Source: Mucilaginibacter phyllosphaerae (GTDB lineage Bacteria; Bacteroidota; Bacteroidia; Sphingobacteriales; Sphingobacteriaceae). Taken from it: a stretch of 64,000 bases of DNA. Location of the stretch: NCBI RefSeq assembly GCF_004378255.1, contig NZ_SNQG01000005.1, positions 62,001-126,000 of the forward strand, in the 5' to 3' direction. This document shows, one piece after another, positions 53,465 to 63,100 of the stretch; the first letter of the stretch is position 1; every line of letters begins with the position of its first letter. Both the position numbers and the translations under genes were made by a program. A model generated the notes under the pieces. It saw nothing but the letters and a program-made list of their open reading frames with translations, was not told the DNA's origin and ran no database searches.

Positions 53465-54313
53465 ATGATCGTTAAGCAACACTATACCATTCCCGGTGCC
53501 AAAGGCCGCGGGATGACAGCCGATATAACTTATGATACCCTGCACCCCTACGCGCCATTAGTAATATTTGCCCACGGCATCAGGGGGTTTAAAGACTGGG
53601 GGTCGCATAACCTGGTTGCCCGGTATTTTGCAGAAAACGGCTTCCGGTTCCTCAAATTCAATTTTTCGCATAACGGCACCACAGCAGATAATCCTACCGA
53701 ATTTGCAGACCTGATCGCCTTTAGCGACAACACATTTTCCTTTGAACTGGAGGACCTGAAACTGGTTATTGATTTCGCCTGCGGCGGATCGGCCATCCCG
53801 AGGGTTAAACAGGTTTACCTGATAGGCCACAGCATGGGCGGTGGTATCAGCATCATTAAAACAGCCGAGGATAAGCGGATTGCCAAACTGGTTACCATGG
53901 CGGCGATATCCGGCTTTTATAATCTTTGGCCAAAAGAGGCCGAAAAACAGTGGCGCCTGCAGGGTGTAATGTACATGAAAAACTCCCGCACGGGCCAAAA
54001 TATGCCCTATAAATCATCCTTGCTGCAAGATCTGGATAACAACCCGGAACGTTTAGATATCCCGCTGAAAGCATCTGAAATAACGCAACCCTGGCTGATC
54101 ATTCATGGCGACAGCGATACCAGCGTACCCCTAAGCCACGCCGTGCAACTGCATAAAGCACAGCCGAATGCAGAGTTGGTAATTATCCCGGATGCCGACC
54201 ATGTATTCAATGCCACACATCCCTACGTGCTGCCTGATCTGCCGCCCCAGCTATTACAGTTTTGCGATATCGCGATAGATTTCTTTAAAAATAAGGTGCC
54301 AAGCCATCTGTAA
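53465..54313 (+). CDS. alpha/beta hydrolase
   Basis: 282 residues from ATG 53465; a GTG 45 bp earlier would add residues without support. Nucleophile in LIGHSMGGGISI, oxyanion region FAHGIRGFKDWG, catalytic Asp in IIHGDSDTSVP, His in PDADHVFN. No signal peptide. Acts on an ester or acyl substrate that cannot be read. Second of a probable operon of four hydrolases/metabolic genes running 51891-56256. Confidence 0.85.
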   Translation: MIVKQHYTIPGAKGRGMTADITYDTLHPYAPLVIFAHGIRGFKDWGSHNLVARYFAENGFRFLKFNFSHNGTTADNPTEFADLIAFSDNTFSFELEDLKLVIDFACGGSAIPRVKQVYLIGHSMGGGISIIKTAEDKRIAKLVTMAAISGFYNLWPKEAEKQWRLQGVMYMKNSRTGQNMPYKSSLLQDLDNNPERLDIPLKASEITQPWLIIHGDSDTSVPLSHAVQLHKAQPNAELVIIPDADHVFNATHPYVLPDLPPQLLQFCDIAIDFFKNKVPSHL

Positions 54314-54368
54314 GCAATCTTTCATCATTACATATCAAAAACAAACACACAATTTTTATAATTGCCGG

Positions 54369-55367
54369 ATGAGTTTAACAGGAGCACAAAAAAAAGGCCG
54401 CAAATTTTTAAATCCTATTCCAACTGATGAAGCTGGTTTGGGCACCATGATCCCCATCCTTAGGGAGTACATGAACAACAAGGCCGAAAACGTACCTAAA
54501 ACGCCTTTAACCATCCCTCAAACGGATCTGTCCGTCTACCAAACCCCACCTGCAAGCGGTTTGCGCGTTACGTGGGTTGGGCATAGCAGTTTGCTGATAG
54601 AAATTGATGGCATCCGCATTTTAACCGACCCGGTTTGGAGCCGGCGGGTATCCTTCTCCCAATCATTCGGGCCTAAAAGATTTTTTGAGCCGCCCCTGGC
54701 ACTGGCCGACCTGCCGCCGATAGACGTGGTTATTGTATCGCACGACCATTACGACCACCTGGACAAGGCCACCATCAAATTCTTTGCCGGCAAACCCATC
54801 CCGTTTATTACCCCTATGGGCGTTTGCAATTACCTGGAAGATTGGGGCATCCTTAAAAACTATACAAATGAGGTGGACTGGGGCGATAGTGTGCTGATAG
54901 GCGATTGCAGCATCACGGCCACCCCATCCAGGCATTTCTCCGGCCGGGGGATCATCAATCGGAATGAAACCCTCTGGGCCTCATTTGTGATCAAGGGCCC
55001 GCAGCATAATATCTTTTTCGGTGCAGATTCGGGCTGGTTTCCGGGCTTTGCAGAAATTGGCGAAGCGTTTGGTCCGTTTGACCTGACGATGCTGGAAATT
55101 GGTGCCTACGGCCAGCACTGGCCGGATATCCACATGGGGCCGGATAACGCTACCAATGCGCACCTTGCCTTAAAAGGCAACCTGATGATGCCGCTGCACT
55201 GGGCAACCTTTAACCTGGCCCCGCATGCCTGGTACGAGCCCGGCGAACGATTGGTAAATTTTGCCGAACAGAAAAACATTAAACTGTTTATGCCCGAACC
55301 GGGTAAACCCACAGAGGTAAACGGCCCATATAATTCGCTTTGGTGGAAACGTTTTATGAGTAAATAA
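54369..55367 (+). CDS. metallo-beta-lactamase fold hydrolase (NAPE-PLD-like)
   Basis: 332 residues. SHDHYDHLD (residues about 126-134) is the metal-binding HxHxDH motif; SRHFSGRG and FFGADSGW provide other ligands, and PLHWATF near 278 completes the site. The overall pattern (WVGHSSLLIEIDG, LTDPVWSRRVSF) fits the NAPE-phospholipase D/UlaG-type branch that acts on phosphoester substrates. Cytoplasmic. Confidence 0.88.
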   Translation: MSLTGAQKKGRKFLNPIPTDEAGLGTMIPILREYMNNKAENVPKTPLTIPQTDLSVYQTPPASGLRVTWVGHSSLLIEIDGIRILTDPVWSRRVSFSQSFGPKRFFEPPLALADLPPIDVVIVSHDHYDHLDKATIKFFAGKPIPFITPMGVCNYLEDWGILKNYTNEVDWGDSVLIGDCSITATPSRHFSGRGIINRNETLWASFVIKGPQHNIFFGADSGWFPGFAEIGEAFGPFDLTMLEIGAYGQHWPDIHMGPDNATNAHLALKGNLMMPLHWATFNLAPHAWYEPGERLVNFAEQKNIKLFMPEPGKPTEVNGPYNSLWWKRFMSK

Positions 55368-55380
55368 GTTAAATTGCATC

Positions 55381-56256
55381 ATGAAAAACCAGTTGGCAAT
55401 AGGCAGGCTTTTATTTATGATGCTGGCAGGGCCGCTGTGTGCCCATGCCCAAACAGTTATCCCGCTGTGGGCAAAAGGCGCGCCGGGGTTTGAGAAACGC
55501 CGCAACGAGCCCGAGCAGGCCAAAGATTACTGGGTAAAAAACATTCATAACCCATCCTTAACCGTATATGCGCCGCCTGCCGGTAAAGCCAACGGTGCAG
55601 CTGTTATTGTATGCCCCGGCGGCGGGCACCGCTTACTGGTTTATAATGCCGAGGGTGTGGCACCCGCCAAATTCTACAATAGCTTGGGTATAACCGTTTT
55701 TATACTCAAGTACCGTTTAGGCAGGGATACGCTATCGCCCTACCAGGTTGATGTGCATCCCAAACAAGATGCCTACCGGGCTATGCGCCTGGTTCGCAGC
55801 CGCGCAGCAGAATTTAATATAGACACCAACAGGATTGGTATGATGGGCTTTTCGGCAGGCGGCGAGGTGGTAGATATGGTGGCCTTTAACGGCTGGAAGG
55901 GCGACCCGAAAGCCTCTGACCCGATAGACCGCGCCAACGCCAAACCTAATTTCATCGTTCAGGTTTATCCCGGGCCGGGTTATGTACCCGAAACCATACC
56001 GGCAGATGCGCCACCGGCATTTTTGGTGGCCGCCAATGATGATGCCTGCTGCTCGTTACCTATTATTCAGTTGTTACAGCGCTATCGCGAAGCAAAGGTA
56101 CCGGTAGAGATGCACCTGTATGCCCAGGGCGACCATGCCTTTAACATGGGTACCAACCGCAAGCTAAGATCTATCAATAACTGGCCGCAGCGCCTGGCCG
56201 ACTGGCTGGAAGACAGCCACATTTTACAGCCCGAACGGAAGAAGATTTTGCATTAG
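55381..56256 (+). CDS. secreted alpha/beta hydrolase, carbohydrate-esterase-like
   Basis: 291 residues. N-terminal signal peptide (LLFMMLAGPLCAHAQ). Ser in MMGFSAGGEVVD (about residue 160), HGGH variant in VCPGGGHRLL, Asp in ANDDACC, His in QGDHAFNMG. Resembles xylan/pectin acetylesterase or BD-FAE type enzymes. Starts 13 bp after the metallo-hydrolase stop, so co-transcribed. The substrate is probably an ester on a plant-type glycan. Confidence 0.8.
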   Translation: MKNQLAIGRLLFMMLAGPLCAHAQTVIPLWAKGAPGFEKRRNEPEQAKDYWVKNIHNPSLTVYAPPAGKANGAAVIVCPGGGHRLLVYNAEGVAPAKFYNSLGITVFILKYRLGRDTLSPYQVDVHPKQDAYRAMRLVRSRAAEFNIDTNRIGMMGFSAGGEVVDMVAFNGWKGDPKASDPIDRANAKPNFIVQVYPGPGYVPETIPADAPPAFLVAANDDACCSLPIIQLLQRYREAKVPVEMHLYAQGDHAFNMGTNRKLRSINNWPQRLADWLEDSHILQPERKKILH

Positions 56257-56273
56257 GTTGTAAATTCGTAAAG

Positions 56274-56535
56274 GGTAGTTCCTACGGAACAAAAAAAGAT
56301 CGTTTGCTATTTTTCTACAAAGCGGTAGCCCCGATGGGGCAGTCTAATCAAATCAATAAAATATCAGATCATAGATCTCGAATACACGCATCGAATTTTA
56401 TTCGACATTAGCATTCGGTGTTCGATATTAAATTGTGATACGTAACAAATCAGTTTTATATTCCCTGTCCCATCGGGACAACCGCTTTGTAGCTCGCATA
56501 AATACACAAACATTGCGTGCCGTAGGTACGCCCCT
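56274..56535. repeat. two inverted copies of a dispersed repeat
   Basis: Left copy (about 56274-56344) and right copy (about 56467-56535, opposite strand) share CCTACGG, CTACAAAGCGGT and CCCGATGGG blocks at similar spacing. The GTCCCATCGGGAC palindrome sits at each. The region between holds nothing else I recognise. Confidence 0.7.
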
Positions 56536-56601
56536 CTCCACAAATGGCATATAAATGATAGATCCTAAAAAACGTATTCTCATTTTTATGGTTAATAGCA
56601 C

Positions 56602-56608
56602 AAAGGAG
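56602..56608 (+). promoter_or_regulatory. strong ribosome binding site of trxA
   Basis: AAAGGAG, 9 nt before the ATG, a full Shine-Dalgarno, which is unusual in this window where most genes show weak or none. Confidence 0.7.
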
Positions 56609-56617
56609 ATTTAAACA

Positions 56618-56920
56618 ATGGCAAACTTTCAGGATATTATAGCTTCAGACAAACCCGTATTGGTAGATTTTGCGGCAGAATGGTGCGGACCCTGTAAAAT
56701 GATGCCGCCGATACTAAAACAGGTTAAGGACGCACTGGGCGACAAAGTTACCATCATCAAAATAGATATCGATAAAAATCCGGCTGCTGCCAGCGCCTAT
56801 CGGGTACAAAGCGTACCCACGCTTATGATCTTCCAGAACGGGGAAAGCAAATGGCGCCAAAGCGGCGTAATGCAGGCCGGGCAATTGCAACAGGTTATTC
56901 AGCAGTTTATTAAAAAATAG
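56618..56920 (+). CDS. trxA: thioredoxin
   Basis: 100 residues, single thioredoxin domain. Active site WCGPCK with Cys23 and Cys26, buried Asp17 and cis-Pro (VPTLM) present. Reduces protein disulfides in the cytoplasm with electrons from thioredoxin reductase. Stand-alone, with a strong ribosome-binding site. Confidence 0.96.
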   Translation: MANFQDIIASDKPVLVDFAAEWCGPCKMMPPILKQVKDALGDKVTIIKIDIDKNPAAASAYRVQSVPTLMIFQNGESKWRQSGVMQAGQLQQVIQQFIKK

Positions 56921-57030
56921 CATCGCTTACTGTACTGCATACAGCCTATTGACTTACTGTTTACACAAGCTGAAAGCTTGTAAAATGCATACCACAAGAT
57001 ACACTAATGTTAATCTCGTGGTAGCGGGTA

Positions 57031-57280
57031 ATACGGCACAGGCATTAGCCACGAGGGCCTGTATCCGCTCCTATCGCTAACGCATGGAAATTCATTTCAA
57101 AGAACGGGGTACTGTAATTTAAAGCTTTTGCGGTAACCTGCCAACTGTTGCATATATTTTGTTCATGTTCACAAAGCCGTAAACGCCATGAACAAATTTA
57201 ACACATTAATAATCAGCAACTTATTTATAAGCAATGTGCAGGGTCTAAGTTACGCTATGCTAAACTTAGACCAGTGGGGG
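57031..57280. repeat. 250-bp direct repeat, copy 1
   Basis: Shared with 59251-59500. Contains the nested hairpin TTTGTTCATG ... CATGAACAAA (57158-57167 with 57187-57196) and the AGTTTAGC hairpin (57248-57266, minus strand), ending in a G-rich run. One base of the inner GTGAA arm is mutated here. Confidence 0.9.
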
Positions 57281-57282
57281 GG

Positions 57283-57456
57283 TGCTGTAATTTAAAGCTT
57301 TTGCGGTAACCTGCCAACTGTTGCATATATTTTGTTCATGTTCACAAAGCCGTGAACGCCATGAACAAATTTAACACATTAATAATCAGTATCTTATTTA
57401 TTAGCAATGCGCAAGGTCTAAGTTACGCTATGCTAAACTTAGACCAGTGGGGGGGG
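57283..57456. repeat. partial second copy of the repeat, directly after copy 1
   Basis: Same as the right 170 bp of the copies at 57031 and 59251: nested hairpin (57331-57340 with 57360-57369) and AGTTTAGC core (57421-57439, minus strand). Confidence 0.9.
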
Positions 57457-57538
57457 TATATCAAAAGCGGGTAATGCTTTCGCATTCCCCTAATATCATT
57501 TCCGTTTAGTGGTAATACCTGAAGATAGATAAAGCCAT

Positions 57539-57775
57539 TTATTTATCTTCAGGCAAATAACATACAGGAATATTTTTAAACCCGTTCCAATAAATCCATA
57601 ATCGACCACAAACATTGCACTGGAGAATACTTGTCATTTCTCCATATAAATCTTCAGCATCGATCAAACCTGAATAATTATCGTACTTGACATCTGAAAT
57701 CATAAGTAATTCATTGGGATTTGGAATTTCTCCATAATTAATTATGTTACTGCATTTACATCTAATTGCCGGCAT
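57539..57775 (-). CDS. candidate immunity protein for the orphan Rhs toxin
   Basis: 78 residues starting inside the end of the orphan Rhs gene (14-nt overlap), as Rhs immunity genes usually do. Contains two Cys pairs (CKC near residue 7, CNVC near 54) that may bind a metal. I do not recognise the Pfam family. The role follows from position only. Confidence 0.6.
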   Translation of the reverse strand: MPAIRCKCSNIINYGEIPNPNELLMISDVKYDNYSGLIDAEDLYGEMTSILQCNVCGRLWIYWNGFKNIPVCYLPEDK

Positions 57776-59210
57776 TGGGTTGTGGTTTTGAATCGATTAC
57801 TTTAATATCAGTTATGTTTTTTGCACCCGTACCTCTAACTCTTTGTAAGATATTTTCCAAGTCAGCTGCTGTTGCGCTTGATTTAGATAAATCCACAACA
57901 ATACCAGTTGCTTGATTGTTTTTATTTGCTATCGCTTTAACCATTCTGCTCACATTGCTTGTAGTTGGAGTATAGACGTCATAATTTATATTCCCATTAA
58001 TTACCAAATCTGAAGTTTGTCCATCAACTGCCCTTATACCTACAGGTTTTCTAAGGGTTACGTCATAACCAAGGCTTTGCATATAAGCGCCAGCCCTTAC
58101 TTCACTTTCTGAAAATTTAATACCACTTTCAATAGAAAATCTCCCAATCGTTACAAATGGAGTGCTCTGTTTTGACAAAGCTTTTCCTAGCTTTCCAAAT
58201 AACTCGCCGCCAAGTTCAGCTGTTACTATATTAAATGCTGTTTCCTTAAAATACTTGTTTGCCTCACTATTATGGTAAGCTCTTTGTTCTGGGGTTTTTG
58301 AGTTGTTGGCATAGTGAGCTTCGGATATTCCGTTAAATGGGGCGAATACAACGGCAGCTGCACCATAAATTAAACTACCAATAAACTTATAAGTAGTCTT
58401 CGCACTTTGCTGTACCGCTTTTAATGGATCTTCACCTTTTTGAGCACCATCACTAAATGCTTTTGTCATACTACTTGCATATTCCAACCCGTCTTGATCA
58501 ATACCATCAATCGGTCTATTACTTGCAAATTGATAAGGAGTTAATTCAGGATATTGCGCTGTTATCGGATCCACACTCAAGAACCTACCTAACCTGCCAT
58601 CATAAATCCGCATGCCATAATCCTGCTGATTGCCGATACCCTTACCCACATCATTATCATTTTCCTTCCCGTTAAAGCCGTATCTGTAATTGCTGTTAGC
58701 AGCAAAACTCCTCCCCGGCTGCTGGCTGCCAAAGGCATAGTAATCCTGCGCGGTACTAATGTCGGCTTCGTAGTAATCTATTGCTGTGTTGTTAGTAGTG
58801 TGCTGCAGGCGCTTATCCGTAATCGTCGCCAGTACGTTACCCAGGTGGTTGCTCAGTTCGTACTGCCTTAGCCCCGTGGTTTGCCAGGCGGTTTGCGGGT
58901 CGCCGCCTGTCAGGTTTGCGTTTGGCTGCCACATCCCCAGCCGGCTGCTGCCGTACAGGTGCTGCTCCCGCCACGTGGTGCCGCCGGCTGCATTGTCATA
59001 CACCGCCAGGGTATTGCCCTGTGCATCTCGTATATAATAGGTCGTAAGCCCGTTCTGTATCTTGCTTACCCGGTTGCCTGCCGCATCGTAGGCATAAGTG
59101 ATCCCGCCGCCCCCTTTGGCTATGCTTCTGATCTTGCCGTAAACGCTCCAGTCGATGCCCGTGATCCCCGCCTGTACATCCGCCGTCAGGTTGCCGTTTT
59201 TAAATAGCGC
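57762..59210 (-). CDS. orphan Rhs C-terminal tip with CdiA-like tRNase domain
   Basis: Open frame of 482 residues, from a TGA at 59211-59213 to the stop. The first about 225 residues repeat the Rhs core of the full gene at 60159 (RYGFNGKENDNDVGKG, GMRIYDGRLGRFLSVD, YQFASNRPIDGIDQDG), with a 675-bp DNA match (58521-59195 to 60933-61607). The C-terminal part diverges completely and ends with a domain matching CdiA_C tRNase: SDLVINGNINYDVYTPTTSNV, then ATGIVVDLSKSSATAADL and KNITDIKVID. No start codon of its own in a sensible place (a GTG at 59003 at best). It is a displaced, probably silent toxin tip that could be restored by recombination. Confidence 0.75.
   Translation of the reverse strand, partial: ALFKNGNLTADVQAGITGIDWSVYGKIRSIAKGGGGITYAYDAAGNRVSKIQNGLTTYYIRDAQGNTLAVYDNAAGGTTWREQHLYGSSRLGMWQPNANLTGGDPQTAWQTTGLRQYELSNHLGNVLATITDKRLQHTTNNTAIDYYEADISTAQDYYAFGSQQPGRSFAANSNYRYGFNGKENDNDVGKGIGNQQDYGMRIYDGRLGRFLSVDPITAQYPELTPYQFASNRPIDGIDQDGLEYASSMTKAFSDGAQKGEDPLKAVQQSAKTTYKFIGSLIYGAAAVVFAPFNGISEAHYANNSKTPEQRAYHNSEANKYFKETAFNIVTAELGGELFGKLGKALSKQSTPFVTIGRFSIESGIKFSESEVRAGAYMQSLGYDVTLRKPVGIRAVDGQTSDLVINGNINYDVYTPTTSNVSRMVKAIANKNNQATGIVVDLSKSSATAADLENILQRVRGTGAKNITDIKVIDSKPQPNAGN
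58521..59195 (-). repeat. 675-bp duplicated Rhs core segment, orphan copy
   Basis: Collinear with 60933-61607 with no net length change and few substitutions, mostly at its downstream (left) end. The two copies sit in the same orientation. Confidence 0.9.
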
Positions 59211-59250
59211 TCACCACAATAGCGTTGCCTGCGGCCCGCGCTATCCGCTC

Positions 59251-59500
59251 ATACGGCACAGGCATTAAACACGAGGGCCGGAATCCGCTCCTATCGCTAA
59301 CGCATGGAAATTCATTTCAAAGAACGGGGTGCTGTAATTTAAAACTTTTGCGGTAACCTGCCAACTGTTGCATATATTTTGTTCATGTTCACAAAGCCGT
59401 GAACGCCATGAACAAAATTTAACACATTAATAATCAGTATCTTATTTATAAGCAATACACAGGGTCTAAGTTACGCTATGCTAAACTTAGACCAGTGGGG
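59251..59500. repeat. 250-bp direct repeat, copy 2
   Basis: Match of 57031-57280, including the nested hairpin (59378-59387 with 59407-59416) and the AGTTTAGC core (59469-59487, minus strand). Together with copy 1 it brackets the orphan Rhs module. Confidence 0.9.
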
Positions 59501-59502
59501 AT

Positions 59503-59589
59503 AAGCAAACTATCTGCAAACTCATCGACAAGATGCTCACCAACAAGAAGTTTAAAGACTTCTTCCAAAAGAATGTGGCTACGCTCTAA
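59503..59589 (+). pseudogene. possible transposase C-terminal remnant
   Basis: A frame directly after the repeat reads KQTICKLIDKMLTNKKFK then DFFQKNVATL and a TAA. This looks like the end of an insertion-sequence transposase, but it is only 28 residues and I cannot name the family. From 59590 to 59669 I see nothing. Confidence 0.35.
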
Positions 59590-59669
59590 TTAACCCTATA
59601 GAAAAAGTTTTTAATTTGTTCATTTTATGATGGCAGAACACGATTATGCTAACACTCTTATTACGCCAA

Positions 59670-60158
59670 TTAAGGATATATTTTGTTCCCGTTTACACTT
59701 ATCCATTCCGGTTGCCAGCTTTTCTTCATCAAATTCAGTAAAGCTTCCTGGTTGGTTTTGCTGCTATTATAGTAGTCGTTTTTTGTTGCGTCAAAAGGGA
59801 GTTCAACAACACAATTGTTAGTATAGTATTCAGATTCATTGCTGCCAAGTGATACACTCAACGAAGTAACGCCAATTTCAATAAGTGTCCCGTCCCAAAC
59901 ACCGATACTAAACGATGTTTTAGGAAAGTCATTTTCTTTCTGTTTTATTGAAAGCATTTTTTTAATATAGTCATAGTTTAATTCGACATTACATTTTAAC
60001 GCTTCTTTTTTACTGTAACCTAACTCAAACCAATTTCCAAAGTAATCGGGATTAAGTTCTTTTAGCTTGATTAAGAAGTCAAGCAACTTTTCTGTGCATT
60101 GTTTAAGTGTTTCTGGCCGCGAATACCAGTGAGCCCCTATTGTTCTAAAGTTTTCCAT
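59670..60158 (-). CDS. Imm52-like immunity protein
   Basis: 162 residues. ATG touches the Rhs stop with no gap. N-terminus ENFRTIGAHWYSRPETLKQC and LLDFLIKLKELNPDYFGNWFELG match the Imm52 family, which is known to partner Tox-REase-5 toxins; the neighbouring Rhs ends in exactly that toxin. Blocks the nuclease in the producing cell. Function inferred from family and context. Confidence 0.8.
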   Translation of the reverse strand: MENFRTIGAHWYSRPETLKQCTEKLLDFLIKLKELNPDYFGNWFELGYSKKEALKCNVELNYDYIKKMLSIKQKENDFPKTSFSIGVWDGTLIEIGVTSLSVSLGSNESEYYTNNCVVELPFDATKNDYYNSSKTNQEALLNLMKKSWQPEWISVNGNKIYP

Positions 60159-63100
60159 TTACTTTTTAGGTGTATATTTTAATGATATTCCTTTAACCCC
60201 CCGTTTTTCAAAAAGTTTTTCCATTGCATCTCTGACTGCTTTAATTTCAAAGTTCCATTCTATAGGAGTACCATTTGCGGCGCCAAGCTGATTACGGGCT
60301 TGAATAACAAGACTTTCTTGACCTTTAAAGAACGATTTAAAAGTACCTGTTTGTTTATCAACAAAATTACCTAATCCAGATTTTGCATCAAGTAATACTC
60401 CATTTCTAAATCCATCAAAATTGTAACCATTTACCTCAAATGTTTGCCCTGCTTTAACTCCAGTAATAAACTCTTGATAGTGTACAGCATTCTCCGACCA
60501 ACCTGAAATGCTTTCTTTAACCCAGGTACCCGTTAATGACTTACCTGCGCTTCTTATTAGTGGCGATACTACTTCAAAAGTTTTCCCAATAAGCGTCCCA
60601 CCGAGTTCACCCATCGCCGCACCAAACATAATATGAACTCCTTCAGATGTTTGAGTTTTATTATGATTAGCAATGCCTTGTAAAGCTCTGGCTGTGCCAC
60701 CTGCCATTACTATATCCCAAAACGCTGTTGCCGCGCTACCACTTCCTGCCGTTAAAGCACCACCTACAAACAGAAACGCATTAATATTATGTTGTCTAAT
60801 AATAGCATCGGCATTCTTAGGATCATCTTTCCTTAATTGAGTTTCATACTCTCTGATTTTTTGGGGCACTGTAGTAGCCCAATAAGGTTCAAACTCCAAA
60901 CCATCCCGGTCTCTGCCTGCAATCGGGCTATTACTTGCAAATTGATAAGGCGTTAATGCTGGATATTCTTTACTTAACGGATCCACACTCAAAAACCTTC
61001 CCACCCTGCCATCATAGATCCGCATCCCATAATCCTGCTGGTTACCGGTACCTTTGCCTACGTCATTATCATTCTCCTTACCGTTAAAGCCATACCGGTA
61101 AGAGCTGTTAGCAGCAAAACTCCTCCCCGGCTGCTGGCTGCCAAAGGCATAGTAATCCTGCGCGGTACTGATGTCGGCTTCGTAGTAATCTATTGCTGTA
61201 TTGTTGCCGGTATGCTGCAGGCGCTTATCCGTAATCGTCGCCATTATGTTACCCAGGTGGTTGCTCAGTTCGTACTGCCTTAACCCCGTGGTTTGCCAGG
61301 CGGTTTGCGGGTCGCCGCCTGTCAGGTTTACGTTTGGCTGCCACATCCCCAGCCGGCTGCTGCCGTACAGGTGCTGCTCCCGCCACGTGGTGCCGCCGGC
61401 TGCATTGTCATACACCGCCAGGGTATTGCCCTGTGCATCTCGTATATAATAGGTCGTAAGCCCGTTATGTATCTTGCTTACCCGGTTGCCTCCCGCATCG
61501 TAGGCATAAGTGATCCCGCCGCCCCCTTTGGCTATGCTTCTGATCTTCCCGTAAACGCTCCACTCGATACCCGTGATCCCCGCCTGTACATCCGCCGTCA
61601 GGTTGCCGATATTGTCGTACAGATAGTTGTTATCCGCCTGGCTGCCCGCTATGCCGCTGGCGGCTGCCGTACCGCTTAGGTACCTGAGTTGGTTATTGAC
61701 CAGCTTGCCTGCGGCATCGCGGTTATAGTTATAGGCCATCACATCCTTCTGGCTGCCGATGCCTGCCCCCGTGCGGTTCAACGTCAGGATATTGCCGTTA
61801 CCGTCATACGTAAAGGTTTCGTCGTAGTCTCCGTTTGCTGCCGGCGTGGCTGTGGCAGATGTGCTATGGTAGTTCTTTACGCTCAGGATCCGGTTCAGCT
61901 GGTCGTAACGGTACGTGCGGTCTATCCAGTCGCTCCCCAGTTTGGGGATGTTGACCGAACTGCCCGCTATATTGCCGTTGAACAGTGGTTTGAGCAGGCT
62001 GCCGGTTTGCAGCGTGGCGGCAAATGGCGTTTTGCTGTTGGTTACCGGCGTATAATCGGTATTATGGTAATACAGGTTATAGCCGTAGGCATCTTTGGCT
62101 ATGGTTGGGTGCGCCGTGCCGCCATCGCCGCCTATATCGGCGGTAGCGGTTACGGCTGTGCTGTTTACGCCTTTTAGCCAGCCCTGCAGCGTGTAGGCAT
62201 AGTCTGTACCCTGCACCTTGCCGTAAACATCCCCGGTCTCCGTACGGCTTAAAGGGCCGTGCAGGTAGTAGTTATAGCTTGCATCCAGCCGGCTATGGTC
62301 TTTAAGCAGATAGCTGCCCTGCAGGGCGTTAACGATGGCGCGCCTGCCCGTCCAGGCTTCTTTCAGCCTGTTCTCAGCATCGTAAAGGTAACTGTAGTAA
62401 AACTGGTCGGGCTGCCCGTCCTGGTAGCGCACCAGGTTCACCTTCCCGCTGATCAGGTCATATTCGTAATCGATCCGTTTAAGGCCGGCTTCCGTCTCTG
62501 AATTGGGCAGGCCGCTGATCTGCTGCCACAGCGTTCTTACGTTCCCGTCCAGGTCATAATCGTAATAGGTACCCCGCAGGGAGGGGCCGGTCTGCGTATC
62601 GGCATAGGTGCTGGCGGCTACTCTTTTGCGCAGGTTGTTCTGGCTGGCAAGCGATGCTATACCGTTGCCCGGCGGCGCAGGCACGTCATACCACGTACGC
62701 GTGATCTGGCTGTTTTGACCCGATGTGGCAAACTGACTGATGGTGCCGTCTGGTAAAAAATCGGCGGTACCAAGCGTAACAGCCAACTGGTTCTTCTGCC
62801 CTACCTCGGTAATGCGGCCCAGTACATCGTATTGGGTATAGCTGTAATTATTAAGCGGTGAGGCTGCCGTGCCGTACTGCTTATCGTTCTGCGAGATCAC
62901 CAGCCTGCTCAACAGGTCATACCAGTACCGGTTACTGCCGCCATCCGGCGATAGCTGCAGGCTTACCTGGTTGGTGCTGTTGTAAGCATAAGTGGTGGGT
63001 AAGGTATGGGCATTGTAATACTCGCGTAAAACGGTTTCGTTAGTGGTGTTATCAACCGTTGTAGGCCCGCCTGCCGGTGGCACATTAAAGCGGTACCAGC

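Larger units (their letters stand above)
56921..57538. other. gap after trxA occupied mostly by repeats
   Basis: Besides the two repeat copies it has an AAGCT/AGCTT hairpin (56965-56981) similar to one inside the hemCD-hemA repeat. No gene seen. 57457-57538 is featureless. Confidence 0.5.

Noticed and set aside
59627..59821. 64-residue plus-strand ORF at the Imm52 gene 3' end
   Set aside because: Lies antisense to the Imm52-like gene, composition is random-like.
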